Shown: positions 15,890-25,579 of the stretch, one piece after another
Layout of the letters: the number at the start of each line of letters is the position of its first letter
How positions within the stretch are numbered: position 1 is the stretch's first letter
NCBI GenBank assembly: GCA_019187085.1
Contig: JABARS010000012.1
Location: 40,672-104,671 of the forward strand
Origin: Pseudorhodoplanes sp.
GTDB taxonomy: Bacteria; Pseudomonadota; Alphaproteobacteria; Rhizobiales; Xanthobacteraceae
Length of the DNA: 64,000 nt
Reading direction: 5' to 3'
The notes under the pieces: model-generated
Seen by the model: the letters and a program-made list of their open reading frames with translations, nothing else
What the model was told of the DNA's origin: nothing
The model's database searches: none
Made by a program: the position numbers and the translations under genes

Positions 15890-16297
15890 ATGAGCAGTGC
15901 AGCCGCATCGCTGCGCACGGCGATCCATGGCGCGTTGTCCGCGGACGGCGCGCTCGTTGCGCTCCTCGGCGGAGCGAAAATCTACGACGAGGTGCCGCGC
16001 GCCGCCGATTTTCCCTATGTCGCGCTCGGCGAGGCGCGCGTGAACGACTACTCGGCCGGCGACGAGCCCGGCGAGGAGCACCTGATGACGCTGCACGCCT
16101 ATTCGCAACAGGGCGGCCATCGCGAGGCGCACGTGATCGCGGGCGCGCTGCTGCAGGCGCTCGACGATGCGCCGCTTTCGCTCGACGGCCATCAGCTCGT
16201 CAATCTGCGCTTTTCCATCGCCGACATCCGGCGCGAGGCGGACGGGCGCACCTATCACGCACTGGTCCGTTTCCGGGCCGTGACCGAACCGTCCTGA
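15890..16297 (+). CDS. GTA tail terminator (DUF3168, gp8)
   Basis: A 135-residue DUF3168 protein (SLRTAIHGALSADGALVALLG, IYDEVPRAADFPYVALGE, HLMTLHAYSQQGGHREA). The family caps the head-proximal end of the tail tube in siphophages and GTAs. Position and size are canonical. Confidence 0.9.
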   Translation: MSSAAASLRTAIHGALSADGALVALLGGAKIYDEVPRAADFPYVALGEARVNDYSAGDEPGEEHLMTLHAYSQQGGHREAHVIAGALLQALDDAPLSLDGHQLVNLRFSIADIRREADGRTYHALVRFRAVTEPS

Positions 16298-16319
16298 TCG
16301 AACGAGGGAAACAGAATTC

Positions 16320-16727
16320 ATGGCTGCGCAGAAAGGCAAGGACCTTCTGGTCAAGATCGCCGACGGCGAAACCTTCATCACGGTGGCGGGCCTGCGTTCG
16401 CGGCGCCTGGCCTTCAACGCCGAGACGGTCGATGTGACGCACGCCGAATCCGCCGGCCGCTGGCGCGAGCTGCTCGACGGCGCGGGCATCAAGCGCGCCT
16501 CGATCGCCGGCCGCGGCCTGTTCAAGGACGCGCAGTCGGACGCGCTGATGCGGCAGATTTTCTTCGACGGCACGGTGCGCAGTTTCCAGATCGTGATCCC
16601 GGATTTCGGGACGGTCGAGGGTCCGTTCCAGATTTCGAGCCTGGAGTTCGCCGGCGAGCACAACGGGGAGGTCTCCTACGAGCTGGCGCTCGAGTCGGCC
16701 GGCGCGCTCGCCTTCGCCGCGGCGTGA
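16320..16727 (+). CDS. GTA major tail tube protein (TP901-1 family, gp9)
   Basis: A 135-residue tail tube subunit starting AAQKGKDLLVKIADGETFITVAGLRS, with VDVTHAESAGRWRELL and FQIVIPDFGTVEGPFQISSLEF, typical of GTA gp9. GAGGGAAA precedes ATG 16320. Multiple copies form the short hollow tail. Confidence 0.93.
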   Translation: MAAQKGKDLLVKIADGETFITVAGLRSRRLAFNAETVDVTHAESAGRWRELLDGAGIKRASIAGRGLFKDAQSDALMRQIFFDGTVRSFQIVIPDFGTVEGPFQISSLEFAGEHNGEVSYELALESAGALAFAAA

Positions 16728-16736
16728 GGCAAGACG

Positions 16737-17060
16737 ATGGCCAATCGTCATCGCGGCGAGATCGACGCGCAGATCGGCGGCGCGCGCCGCACGCTGGTCC
16801 TGACGCTCGGCGCGCTGGCCGAGCTCGAGCAGGCGTTCGGTGCGCACGACCTTGCCGCCCTCGCCGAGCGCTTTGCCGATGGGCGGCTTGCCGCGCGCGA
16901 CCTGATCCGCATCATCGGCGCCGGGCTGCGCGGAGCGGGCGAGGCGATCTCCGACGACGACGTCGCCCGCCTTGTCATCGACGGCGGCGTGCAGGGCGCG
17001 GTGCGCATCGCAGTCGAGCTGATCGCGGCGACCTTCGGCACGGACGACGGGCCGGCATGA
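16737..17060 (+). CDS. GTA tail assembly chaperone (gp10)
   Basis: A 107-residue protein of the GTA gp10 family (HRGEIDAQIGGARRTLVLTLGAL as start, AELEQAFGAHDLAALAERF, DLIRIIGAGLRGAGE). It takes the place of phage lambda gpG. The start of the next small gene overlaps its stop (ATGA). Confidence 0.88.
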   Translation: MANRHRGEIDAQIGGARRTLVLTLGALAELEQAFGAHDLAALAERFADGRLAARDLIRIIGAGLRGAGEAISDDDVARLVIDGGVQGAVRIAVELIAATFGTDDGPA

Positions 17061-17263
17061 TTTCCGCTCCGTTCCCCTGGCGCGAGGCGATGGCGTTCGC
17101 GTTCGGAATCCTGCGCCTGTCGCCCGCGCAATTCTGGGCGATGACGCCGCGCGAACTGGCCTGCGCGATCGAGGCGGTGCGCGGCCGCGAACCGGCGCCG
17201 ATGCAGCGCGCCACGCTCGAACACCTGATGAAGAGTTTTCCCGATGGCCGACGACAATCTTGA
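17057..17263 (+). CDS. GTA tail assembly chaperone extension (gp10.1-like)
   Basis: A 68-residue protein (FPWREAMAFAFGILRLSPAQFWAMTPRE in two parts) of the small family with a Trp/Pro-rich SPxxFW-MTPRE core, placed in GTA clusters between gp10 and the tape measure. Overlaps both neighbours (4 and 20 bases), so all three are translated as a unit. It probably corresponds to the gpGT-like partner of the chaperone. Confidence 0.85.
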   Translation: MISAPFPWREAMAFAFGILRLSPAQFWAMTPRELACAIEAVRGREPAPMQRATLEHLMKSFPDGRRQS

Positions 17264-17855
17264 CTCCGCGGTCCGCTTCGGCGGGACCGACATGCTGCGG
17301 ACCGTCGACAGTCTCGACGGGCGCCTGCAGGAACTGACGCGCTCGGCCGCGCTCTTCTCGCGGCTGATGACGGCGGCGTTCGTGCAGTCGGCGACCGGCG
17401 CGCGCAGCTTCGAGGAATCTCTGAAAGCGCTTTATCTTCGCTTGTCGGACCTCGCTTTGCGCGCCGCCTTCAGGCCGCTTGAACGTGGACTGACGAGCGG
17501 CTTCACGGGCCTGCTCTCGGGGCTCCTGGGCGGAAACGCAGCCTCGACGGCGGGCATGATCGCGGCCGGCGGCGCGGTAAAGCCGTTCGCCGCCGGCGGG
17601 GTGATCGGAACGCCGACCTATTTTCCGCTTCTTTCAGGCGGCGTCGGCCTTGCCGGTGAAGCGGGGCCCGAGGCGATCCTGCCGCTGCAGCGTGGCGCGG
17701 ACGGCCGGCTCGGCGTTGGGTCGGCGGCGGGCGGCGCGCCCGCGAGCATCGTAATCAATATCGCGACGCCGGATGCCGAGAGCTTCCGCCGCTCCGAAAG
17801 CTTCATCACCGGACAGATCGCCCGCGCGGTGGCGCGCGGCCAGCGCGGACTCTGA
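17244..17855 (+). CDS. GTA tape measure protein (gp11)
   Basis: A 203-residue tail length ruler. It opens with a helical segment (MLRTVDSLDGRLQELTRSAALF), then Gly/Ala-rich hydrophobic stretches (TGLLSGLLGGN, GGAVKPFAAGGVIGTP), then GLAGEAGPEAILPL, common in tape measure ends. The small size fits the short GTA tail and is far below phage tape measures. Confidence 0.88.
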   Translation: MADDNLDSAVRFGGTDMLRTVDSLDGRLQELTRSAALFSRLMTAAFVQSATGARSFEESLKALYLRLSDLALRAAFRPLERGLTSGFTGLLSGLLGGNAASTAGMIAAGGAVKPFAAGGVIGTPTYFPLLSGGVGLAGEAGPEAILPLQRGADGRLGVGSAAGGAPASIVINIATPDAESFRRSESFITGQIARAVARGQRGL

Positions 17856-17856
17856 C

Positions 17857-18498
17857 ATGGCCGCTTTCCACGAAATCCTGTTCCCGCTCGACATCGCGCT
17901 GAGAAGCGCGGGCGGACCCGAGCGGCGCACCGAGATCGTCGCGCTCGGTTCCGGCCGCGAGGAACGCAATGCGCGCTGGGCGCATTCGCGCCGCCGCTAC
18001 GATGCGGGCTACGGCATCAAGACGTTCGAAGCGCTGTCCGAAGTCGTCGCGTTTTTTGAGGAACGGCGCGGACGCCTGCACGGCTTTCGCTGGCGCGACC
18101 GGCTCGATCATTCCTCGGCCGCGCCGGGGCAGCCGGTCGCTGCGACCGACCAGGTGATCGGCACCGGCGACGGGGAGGCCGCGCAATTCCTCCTGACCAA
18201 GACCTATGGCGGGCTGCATTCGCCCTACCGTCGCCGGATCGAGAAGCCGGTTCCCGGCAGCGTGCGCGTCGCGGTGGCAGGCAACGAGGCCGAGGACACA
18301 GTCGCGTTCGTGTGCGATCCGGCTGCGGGCACGATCACTTTCAATGCCGGACACATTCCAGCACCCGGCGCCGCGATCACCGCGGGCTTCACCTTCGACG
18401 TGCCGGTGCGCTTCGACACCGATTATCTGGAGGTCGATCTCTCCGCGTTCGCGGCCGGGCAAATCCCGAAAATCCCGCTCGTGGAGATCAGGCCGTGA
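17857..18498 (+). CDS. GTA distal tail protein (DUF2460, gp12)
   Basis: A 213-residue DUF2460 protein (FHEILFPLDIALRSAGGPERRT, RRRYDAGYGIKTFEAL, EERRGRLHGFRWRD, FDVPVRFDTDYLEVDL). It forms the ring at the end of the tail tube to which the hub attaches. Start overlap of four bases with the following gene. Confidence 0.93.
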   Translation: MAAFHEILFPLDIALRSAGGPERRTEIVALGSGREERNARWAHSRRRYDAGYGIKTFEALSEVVAFFEERRGRLHGFRWRDRLDHSSAAPGQPVAATDQVIGTGDGEAAQFLLTKTYGGLHSPYRRRIEKPVPGSVRVAVAGNEAEDTVAFVCDPAAGTITFNAGHIPAPGAAITAGFTFDVPVRFDTDYLEVDLSAFAAGQIPKIPLVEIRP

Positions 18499-19391
18499 AA
18501 GCGATCCCGCCTGCCTTGCAGGAGAGGCTGAATTCCGGCGTCACGACGCTTTGCCGCTGCTGGGTGCTGACGCGGCGCGACGGGGTGGTGCAGGGCTTCA
18601 CCGATCACGACGAAGACGTGCCGCTCGGCGACGTTCTCTGCCGTGCCGACGCCGCGCTGTCCGGCTCGGAGATCAGCGCGCGTCTCGGGCTTGCGGTCGA
18701 CGGGGCGGAAATCTCCGGCGCGCTTGCCGACGAAAGCCTTGCCGAAAGCGATCTCGCCGCCGGGCGCTACGATGCCGCGCAGGTGGACACCTATATTGTC
18801 GACTGGAGCGAGCCTTCGCTCAACGTCCTGATGACGCGCGCGACGCTCGGCGAAGTGCGGCGGGAAGGCCGGGCCTTCACGGCCGAATTGCGCGGCCTTG
18901 CCGACCGGCTGGCGCAGGAGAGCGGGCGTCTCTATACGGCGGCCTGCGCGGCCGATCTCGGCGACGCGCGCTGCGGCGTCGATCTGGACCATCCTCTTTA
19001 CAAGGCGTCCGGCGCGGTCGTCGCGCTCGTCGGCACGTCGGCCTTTGCCGCCGCGGGGCTCGACGATTTTCCCGACGGCTGGTTCAGCGCCGGGGCGCTT
19101 GTCTGGACCTCGGGCGCGAATACGGGGCTTGCCGCCGAGATCAAGCGCCATCGGACCGGCGAGGCCGAGGTCGTGCTCGAACTCTGGCAGGCCGCGCCGG
19201 AGCCGCCGGCGCCCGGCGACACGTTCACGGTGACGGCCGGCTGCGACAAGCGCTTTCCAACCTGCCGCGACCGCTTCGCCAACACCATCAACTTCCGCGG
19301 CTTTCCGCACATTCCGGGCAACGATTTCGTCATGCGCTACGCCATCGACGGCGAGCCCGGCCATGACGGCAAGAGCATGCAGGAACAATAG
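18495..19391 (+). CDS. GTA hub protein (DUF2163, gp13)
   Basis: A 298-residue DUF2163 protein starting at GTG 18495, whose G overlaps the gp12 stop region. It keeps the N-terminal CRCWVLTRRDGVVQGFTDHD and the C-terminal Cys cluster CDKRFPTCRDRFANTINFRGFP, which in RcGTA gp13 binds an iron-sulphur cluster. It sits between the distal ring and the large tail-tip protein. Confidence 0.93.
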   Translation: MKAIPPALQERLNSGVTTLCRCWVLTRRDGVVQGFTDHDEDVPLGDVLCRADAALSGSEISARLGLAVDGAEISGALADESLAESDLAAGRYDAAQVDTYIVDWSEPSLNVLMTRATLGEVRREGRAFTAELRGLADRLAQESGRLYTAACAADLGDARCGVDLDHPLYKASGAVVALVGTSAFAAAGLDDFPDGWFSAGALVWTSGANTGLAAEIKRHRTGEAEVVLELWQAAPEPPAPGDTFTVTAGCDKRFPTCRDRFANTINFRGFPHIPGNDFVMRYAIDGEPGHDGKSMQEQ

Positions 19392-19399
19392 CAACGCCG

Positions 19400-19837
19400 A
19401 TGACTCTCACGCGCGATCAGATCGTGACCGAGGCGCGCTCCTGGATCGGTACGCCCTATCGCCATCAGGCTTCGCTCAAGGGCGTGGGCTGCGATTGCCT
19501 CGGGCTCGTGCGCGGGGTGTGGCGCGCGCTGCTCGGGCCGGAGCCGGAACAGGTGCCGCCCTACACGCGCGACTGGGCGGAGGCGTCCGATGACGAAGCG
19601 CTGGCGAATGCCGGCCTGCGTCATTTCATGCCGGTTGCGCCTGATGCTTTCGCGCCCGGCGACGTCCTGCTTTTCCGCTGGCGCGACGGCTATCCCGCCA
19701 AGCACGCCGCTATCGCGACGTCGCACGCGAGCATGATCCATGCCCATGACGGCGCGGCGGTGGCCGAGATCGCGATGACGCCATGGTGGCGCCGCCGGCT
19801 CGCTTTCGTGTTTCGTTTTCCCGGAGTGGCCGGCTGA
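19400..19837 (+). CDS. GTA NlpC/P60 peptidase (gp14)
   Basis: A 145-residue NlpC/P60-fold hydrolase: catalytic Cys in GVGCDCLGLVRGV, His in AKHAAIATS and a polar residue in MIHAHDG. In GTAs it sits in the tail tip and degrades peptidoglycan during DNA entry. Stop and start overlap with the next gene (TGATGG). Confidence 0.93.
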   Translation: MTLTRDQIVTEARSWIGTPYRHQASLKGVGCDCLGLVRGVWRALLGPEPEQVPPYTRDWAEASDDEALANAGLRHFMPVAPDAFAPGDVLLFRWRDGYPAKHAAIATSHASMIHAHDGAAVAEIAMTPWWRRRLAFVFRFPGVAG

Positions 19838-22800
19838 TGGCAGCGCTACTTCTATCGGCGGCCGGTGCGGCCGTGGGCGGGGCGGTCTTCGGCCCGGCCG
19901 GCGCGTTTGCCGGCCGTATCGCCGGGGCGCTCGGAGGCAACGCGCTCGACCGCGCGCTCTTTCCGGATGCCGCGATCCAGCGCTCGCACGAAGGCCCCAG
20001 GCTTTCCGACCTTGACGTGATGACCTCGTCGGAGGGGGCCCCGGTTGCGCGCGCCTATGGCCGCGTGCGGCTTTCCGGGCAAGTGATCTGGGCGACCAAT
20101 CTCGAGGAGCTGATTTCCACGCGCACGGAAACGAGTGGCGGAGGCGGCAAGGGCGGCGGTGGCGGCGGGGGTGGCGCGACCGTCACCACCACGACGACGA
20201 CCTACAGCTATTTCGCCAATCTGGCGCTCGGTCTGTGCGAAGGACCGATCGGCCATGTCAGCCGCGTGTGGGCCGACGGCAAGCCGCTCGACCTCGCCGG
20301 GCTGACCTATCGCGTCCATTCCGGCGTCGAAGCGCAGATGCCCGACCCGCTGATCGTGGCGAAGGAAGGCGGCGCGAACGCGCCCGCCTATCGCGGGCTT
20401 GCTTACATTGTGTTCGAGCGCCTGCCGCTGGCCGCCTTCGGCAACCGCATCCCGCAATTGTCGTTCGAGGTGGTGCGTGCGGTTAGCGCGCTCGAACAGA
20501 AAATCCGCGCGGTGACGCTCATTCCCGGCGCGACGGAGTTCGGCTACGAGCCCGCTACCGTCGTGCAGGTGATGGGGCCGGGGCAGTCCGCGCCCGAGAA
20601 CCGGCACGTTGCCTATGCGGCCTCCGACGTCGTCGCCTCGCTCGACGAACTGCAATCGGTCTGTCCCAATCTCGAAAATGTCGCCGTTGTCGTGACCTGG
20701 TTCGGCGACGATCTGCGCGCGGGCGAGTGCCGGGTCCGGCCCGGCATCGACAACAGGGAGAAATCCACGCACGGCGCGACCTGGTCGGTGGCGGGCGAGA
20801 CGCGTGCGGGCAGCTACCTCGTCTCGACGGTCGAAGGGCGCGCGGCCTATGGCGGCACGCCGTCGGACTCAAGCGTCGTCAACCTGATCGGCGAACTGAA
20901 GGCGCGCGGCCTGAAGGTCACGCTTTATCCGTTCCTGATGATGGACATCCCGGCCGGCAATGCGCGGATCGATCCGCGTACCGGAACCGCGCCGCAGCCG
21001 GTCCATCCCTGGCGCGGCGACGTCACCTGCGATCCGGCGCCCGGCTGTCCGGGTTCGCCCGACGGCACGGGCGCGGCTGCGGACCAGATCGAGGCCTTCT
21101 TCAACCGCGACGGCGCGGGCGGCTGGAACTATCGTCGCATGGTCCTGCATTATGCCGGCCTTGCCGCCGGCGCCGGCGGTGTCGATGCCTTCCTGATCGG
21201 ATCGGAGCTGAAGGCGCTCACGCGCGTGCGGTCTGCCTCCGGCGTCTATCCGGCGGTCGGTCAATTGATGAGTCTTGCGGCGGCGGTGAAAGCGATCCTC
21301 GGCGCCGAAACAATCGTGACCTATGGCGCCGACTGGACCGAATACGGCGCGCATGTCGTCGACGTGGCGGCGAGCGAAGTGCGCTTTCCGCTCGACCCGC
21401 TCTGGGCGTCGCCGGCGATCGACGTCGTCGGCATCGATTATTACGCGCCGCTGTCGGACTGGCGCGACACGCCCGGTCATCTCGACCGGACGCTCGCAAC
21501 CGCGATCCACGATCGCGATTATCTGCGCGCCAACCTGGCCGGCGGCGAGGCGTTTGACTTCTATTATGCGGACGCGGCCGCGCGCGCGTCGCAGTCGCGC
21601 ACGCCGATCACCGACGGTCTCGGCAAGCCGTGGATGTTCCGGCAGAAGGATATCTGGAGTTTCTGGTCGAACCTACATTACGAGCGTGTGGACGGCGTCG
21701 AGCTGTCGTCGCCGACCGCCTGGATTGCGCAAGGCAAGCCAATCTGGCTGACCGAGTTCGGCTGTCCCGCCGTCGACAAAGGATCGAACCAGCCGAACGT
21801 CTTTCCCGACCAGAAGTCGTCGAGCGGCGGCTATCCGTATTTCTCCAACCGGCGGCGCGACGACCTCATTCAGCGCCGCTATCTCGAAACGATTCTGACG
21901 GCCTTCGAAGCCGGCGGCGCGCTCAACCCGGTCTCGGCTGTCTATGACGGACCGATGGTCGATCCGGCCGGTCTTTGCATCTGGACCTGGGACGCGCGCC
22001 CCTATCCGGCATTCCCCTCGGCGCTCGATGTGTGGAGCGACGGCGTGAACTGGGAGACCGGCCACTGGCTGACGGGGCGTCTCGGCTCCTCGCAACTCGA
22101 CGGACTCGTGTCGACGATCCTGTCCGATGCCGGCATCGGCGATTGCGATGCGAGCGCCCTGGGCGCGGGGCCGGACGGCTACCTGATCGACCGGCCGATG
22201 ACCGCGCGCGCCGCGATCGAGCCGCTCGCGCGGGCTTACGCCTTCGAGGGGAGCGAAACCGGGGGCGTGCTGACGTTTCGTCCGCGCGGCGGGCTGCCGG
22301 TTGCCGAGCTCGACGAGGACGACCTCGTGCTGCCCGACCATGGCGCGCCGGCAAGGCTCGTCCGGGCGCAGGAGACCGATCTGCCGCGCGAAGTGTCGAT
22401 CGGCTTTACCGACGGCGGCGCCGATTACAGGCGCGCCGCGGCGGTGTCGCGGCGGCTGGTCGGCGGTGCTGCGCGCACAATTCACACCGAACTGGCCATC
22501 GTCACCGACGATGCGGCAGCGATCCGCCGGGCGGAGGTGTGGCTGCAGGACCTGTGGGCCGGACGGGAGCGCGCCGAGTTCGCCCTGCCGCCGAGCGCGC
22601 TTGCGTTGTCGCCGGGCGACGTGCTGGGCCTGAGCGTCGGCGGGCGGCGGCGGCTTTACGAGATCGCCGACATTGTAGACACGGCAAGCCGCGCGGTCAG
22701 TGCGCGTTCGATCGATCCGGAAGTCTTCGATATCCCGTTGCCGCCCGCGCATCGTCGCGCGCCGGCGCTGCCGCCGGCGATCGGGCCGGTGCATGTGCTC

Positions 22801-23718
22801 GCGTTCGACCTGCCGTCGATCGACGTGCAGGACCCGCCGGTTCTGACGCGGCTAGCGATCTTTGCCGAACCGTGGCCGGGGCCGGTGGCGATCTGGCGCT
22901 CGGCCGACGGCCTGAGCTTCGAGCGGCTCGGTATTGCGCTTGCGCCGGCAATCGTCGGCGAAACGCTCGACGATCTGCCGCGTGGACCGACGAGCCGGTG
23001 GGACAACATGAGCCGCATCCGCGTACGTCTCTATGGCGGCGCGCTCGCGTCGGTGTCCGACAACCTGATGCTCGGCGGCGCCAACGCGGCGGCGGTGCGC
23101 CGCGGTGACGGGGCGTGGGAAGTGCTGCAGTTCGCGCAAGCCGACCTTGTCGCGGACCGCACCTACATGCTTTCGCGCTTCCTGCGCGGGCAGGGCGGCA
23201 GCGAATGGGCGATGGGCGATCCGCTCCCGGCCGGCGCGTCGTTCGTGCTGCTCGACGAGCACGTCGTCGGCGTGGCGCGCGGGCTTGACGCGCTCGAACG
23301 CCCGATCCGGCTTCGCGTCGTGGCGGCCGGCCGCGACCATGGCGACGTGGCGGCGGCCGCGCTCGACATGACGCCGGCTGCCGTCGCGCTGCGGCCGCTG
23401 GCGCCGGTTCATCCGCGCGCGCAGCGTGTGACGGAGGGTATCCGGCTCGGCTGGATCCGGCGCTCGCGCATCGATGCCGATTCCTGGGCGGCGCAGGAAA
23501 TCCCGCTCGGCGAAGTTGCGGAGCGCTACATCGTCGATATCCGCGCCGGCGACGAGACCCTGCGCTCGCTCGAGACTGCGGCGCCGCAGGCCCTCTACAG
23601 CGCTGCCGACGAGCTTGCCGATTTCGGAACGCCGCAGTCGCATCTCGACGTCCGCATCACCCAGATTTCGGCCACGGTCGGGCGCGGCATTCCGCTCGAC
23701 GTCACTCTCCAACTCTGA
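19837..23718 (+). CDS. GTA tail-tip / megatron protein with TIM-barrel-like domain (gp15)
   Basis: A 1293-residue protein, the largest in the cluster. It begins with an Ala/Gly-rich hydrophobic stretch (LLLSAAGAAVGGAVFGPAG), then carries a Gly-rich linker with a Thr run at about 103-128. The GTA TIM-barrel-like domain covers about 200-700 (WFGDDLRAGECRVRPG, GIDYYAPLSDWRD, PIWLTEFGCPAVDKG, CIWTWDARPYPAFP). A phage-tail_3 baseplate domain and beta-rich C-terminal receptor-facing region follow. It joins hub to fibre and is thought to carry the cell-binding and penetration functions. Length and domain order are normal for GTA gp15. Confidence 0.95.
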   Translation: MAALLLSAAGAAVGGAVFGPAGAFAGRIAGALGGNALDRALFPDAAIQRSHEGPRLSDLDVMTSSEGAPVARAYGRVRLSGQVIWATNLEELISTRTETSGGGGKGGGGGGGGATVTTTTTTYSYFANLALGLCEGPIGHVSRVWADGKPLDLAGLTYRVHSGVEAQMPDPLIVAKEGGANAPAYRGLAYIVFERLPLAAFGNRIPQLSFEVVRAVSALEQKIRAVTLIPGATEFGYEPATVVQVMGPGQSAPENRHVAYAASDVVASLDELQSVCPNLENVAVVVTWFGDDLRAGECRVRPGIDNREKSTHGATWSVAGETRAGSYLVSTVEGRAAYGGTPSDSSVVNLIGELKARGLKVTLYPFLMMDIPAGNARIDPRTGTAPQPVHPWRGDVTCDPAPGCPGSPDGTGAAADQIEAFFNRDGAGGWNYRRMVLHYAGLAAGAGGVDAFLIGSELKALTRVRSASGVYPAVGQLMSLAAAVKAILGAETIVTYGADWTEYGAHVVDVAASEVRFPLDPLWASPAIDVVGIDYYAPLSDWRDTPGHLDRTLATAIHDRDYLRANLAGGEAFDFYYADAAARASQSRTPITDGLGKPWMFRQKDIWSFWSNLHYERVDGVELSSPTAWIAQGKPIWLTEFGCPAVDKGSNQPNVFPDQKSSSGGYPYFSNRRRDDLIQRRYLETILTAFEAGGALNPVSAVYDGPMVDPAGLCIWTWDARPYPAFPSALDVWSDGVNWETGHWLTGRLGSSQLDGLVSTILSDAGIGDCDASALGAGPDGYLIDRPMTARAAIEPLARAYAFEGSETGGVLTFRPRGGLPVAELDEDDLVLPDHGAPARLVRAQETDLPREVSIGFTDGGADYRRAAAVSRRLVGGAARTIHTELAIVTDDAAAIRRAEVWLQDLWAGRERAEFALPPSALALSPGDVLGLSVGGRRRLYEIADIVDTASRAVSARSIDPEVFDIPLPPAHRRAPALPPAIGPVHVLAFDLPSIDVQDPPVLTRLAIFAEPWPGPVAIWRSADGLSFERLGIALAPAIVGETLDDLPRGPTSRWDNMSRIRVRLYGGALASVSDNLMLGGANAAAVRRGDGAWEVLQFAQADLVADRTYMLSRFLRGQGGSEWAMGDPLPAGASFVLLDEHVVGVARGLDALERPIRLRVVAAGRDHGDVAAAALDMTPAAVALRPLAPVHPRAQRVTEGIRLGWIRRSRIDADSWAAQEIPLGEVAERYIVDIRAGDETLRSLETAAPQALYSAADELADFGTPQSHLDVRITQISATVGRGIPLDVTLQL

Positions 23719-23726
23719 AAGCAACC

Positions 23727-25529
23727 ATGACCTCGGCCAATCTCGGCTTGCCCTTCATCGAAGCCGCGCAAGCGCAAAAGCACGTGACCCATAACGAAGC
23801 CCTGCGCATGCTCGACGCGCTGGTGATGCTCGCGGTCCTCGATCGCGATCTGTCGGCGCCGCCGGCAGAGCCGGCGGAAGGCGACCGCTATATCGTCAAG
23901 GCGCCCGGCAGCGGTGCGTTCGCCGGCAGGGACGATCAGATCGCTCATTTTTCGGACGGCGGCTGGACCTTCTATCCGGCGCGTGCCGGCTGGATCTGCT
24001 ATGCGGTGGACGAAGGCGCGCTGCTGTCGTGGGACGGCACGTCCTGGTCGGCGGCGCTCGACGTACTCGGTGGGGTCTCCGAGCTGCAGGAGCTCGCGCG
24101 GCTCGGGGTCGGCACCGAAGCCGACGCCGGTAATCCGTTCGCGGCCAAGCTGAACAATGCATTATGGACCGCGCGCACCGGCGCGGAAGGCGGCGACGGC
24201 GATCTGCGCTACAAGATGAACAAGGAAAGCGCGGGCAATACGCTGTCGCTGCTCATGCAGACCGGCTATTCCGGCCGTGCCGAAATCGGCCTCACCGGCG
24301 ACGACGACCTGCACGTCAAGGTGTCTCCCGACGGGTCGGCCTGGATCGATGCGCTGCTGTTCGACCGCGCGAGCGGCGCTGCTAAATTCAACGCCGGATT
24401 GTTCCTGACCGGAGACCTCAGCCCGGCCTCGATCGCAGCCGACCAGAACGACTACAACCCGTCCGGCCTTGGGGGTGCGAGCGTGCTGCGGCTTGCTTCG
24501 GACGCAAGCCGCAACCTGACCGGACTGTCGGGCGGGGGCGAGGGCCGCCTTGTCGCACTGGTGAATGCCGGCGCGCACGATATCGTGCTCAAAAGCGAGG
24601 ACGCGGGATCGAGCGCCGGCAACCGCTTCTCGTTCAATGCCGACGTCACGCTGCTTGCGAAGCAGGCCGCGCTGTTGTGGTTCGATGGCGTGGACAGCCG
24701 CTGGAAGCTGCTGGCGGGTCCGCAGCCGGCCGGCGGTGGTGGAGGTGGAGGCGGTGGTGGAGGAGGCCGCGAACTCTTGACGGCCAGTCGCACCTATTAT
24801 GTGCGCACCGACGGATCGGACGCTAATAACGGCCTCGCAAACTCGTCGGGCGGTGCGTTCCTCACCATCCAGAAAGCGATCGATGTCGCCGCCGCGCTCG
24901 ATCTGTCGATCCACGACGTCACGATCCAGGTCGGCAACGGCACCTATACGCAGCCGCTCACGCTCAAGAGCACGGCCGGCGCCGGCAAGGTCACGATCGT
25001 CGGCGACGCCGCCGCGCCATCCAATGTCGTGATCTCGACCACGTCGGCGTCGGCGGTGACGCAGGAATTCGTGCGCGGCGCCTGGAAGCTCCGTGGCCTC
25101 AAGATCCAGACGATCACCAGCGGACACGGCATCGTCTGCCGCGGCTCGTATCTCGAAATCGACGCCATCGATTTCGGTGCAATCGTATCCACGCAGCTCA
25201 ATGTTGCGCGTGGCGCCACGCTCGTCGCTGTCGGAGATTACACGATCAGCGGGGCTTGCAGCGCGCACATCATCGCGGATTCCAATTCCAGCGTCTTCAT
25301 CAACGGCCGCACGATCACGCTGACGGGCACGCCGGCCTTCTCGCTTTATTTCTGTGGCGCGCAGCTCGGGGCGATCGTCCAGGCCGGCGGCTCGACGTTC
25401 AGCGGCGGTGCGAGCGGCGTGCGCTACAGTGCGATATTGAACGGGGTGATCGCGGTCTCCGGCGGAGGGGCGAATTACTTCCCGGGCAACGCCGGCGGTT
25501 CAACCGTGGCCGGGGGCCAATATGCGTGA
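23727..25529 (+). CDS. Tail fibre-like protein: DUF2793 domain, poly-Gly hinge, beta-helix
   Basis: A 600-residue protein. Residues 1-95 are a DUF2793 domain (LGLPFIEAAQAQKHVTHNEALRML as start), which attaches to GTA/phage tail tips. A beta-rich middle follows, then 12 consecutive Gly (residues 336-347, DNA 24732-24767). The C-terminal 250 residues are a right-handed parallel beta-helix of pectate-lyase type (YYVRTDGSDANNGLANSSGG, then VTIQVGNGTYTQPLTL, GKVTIVGD). That half probably binds or cuts a surface polysaccharide. The hinge marks a likely exchange point. It is the last structural gene before the lysis cassette. Confidence 0.85.
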   Translation: MTSANLGLPFIEAAQAQKHVTHNEALRMLDALVMLAVLDRDLSAPPAEPAEGDRYIVKAPGSGAFAGRDDQIAHFSDGGWTFYPARAGWICYAVDEGALLSWDGTSWSAALDVLGGVSELQELARLGVGTEADAGNPFAAKLNNALWTARTGAEGGDGDLRYKMNKESAGNTLSLLMQTGYSGRAEIGLTGDDDLHVKVSPDGSAWIDALLFDRASGAAKFNAGLFLTGDLSPASIAADQNDYNPSGLGGASVLRLASDASRNLTGLSGGGEGRLVALVNAGAHDIVLKSEDAGSSAGNRFSFNADVTLLAKQAALLWFDGVDSRWKLLAGPQPAGGGGGGGGGGGGRELLTASRTYYVRTDGSDANNGLANSSGGAFLTIQKAIDVAAALDLSIHDVTIQVGNGTYTQPLTLKSTAGAGKVTIVGDAAAPSNVVISTTSASAVTQEFVRGAWKLRGLKIQTITSGHGIVCRGSYLEIDAIDFGAIVSTQLNVARGATLVAVGDYTISGACSAHIIADSNSSVFINGRTITLTGTPAFSLYFCGAQLGAIVQAGGSTFSGGASGVRYSAILNGVIAVSGGGANYFPGNAGGSTVAGGQYA

Positions 25530-25579
25530 CGATGCCGCCGCGATCCGCGACGGCCGCATGCATCGAGACGGGTACGGCG

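Noticed and set aside
24727..24770. Gly-codon run as a possible sequencing artefact or CRISPR-like repeat
   Set aside because: The frame remains open on both sides with conserved domains; it is a glycine hinge and has no repeat-spacer pattern.
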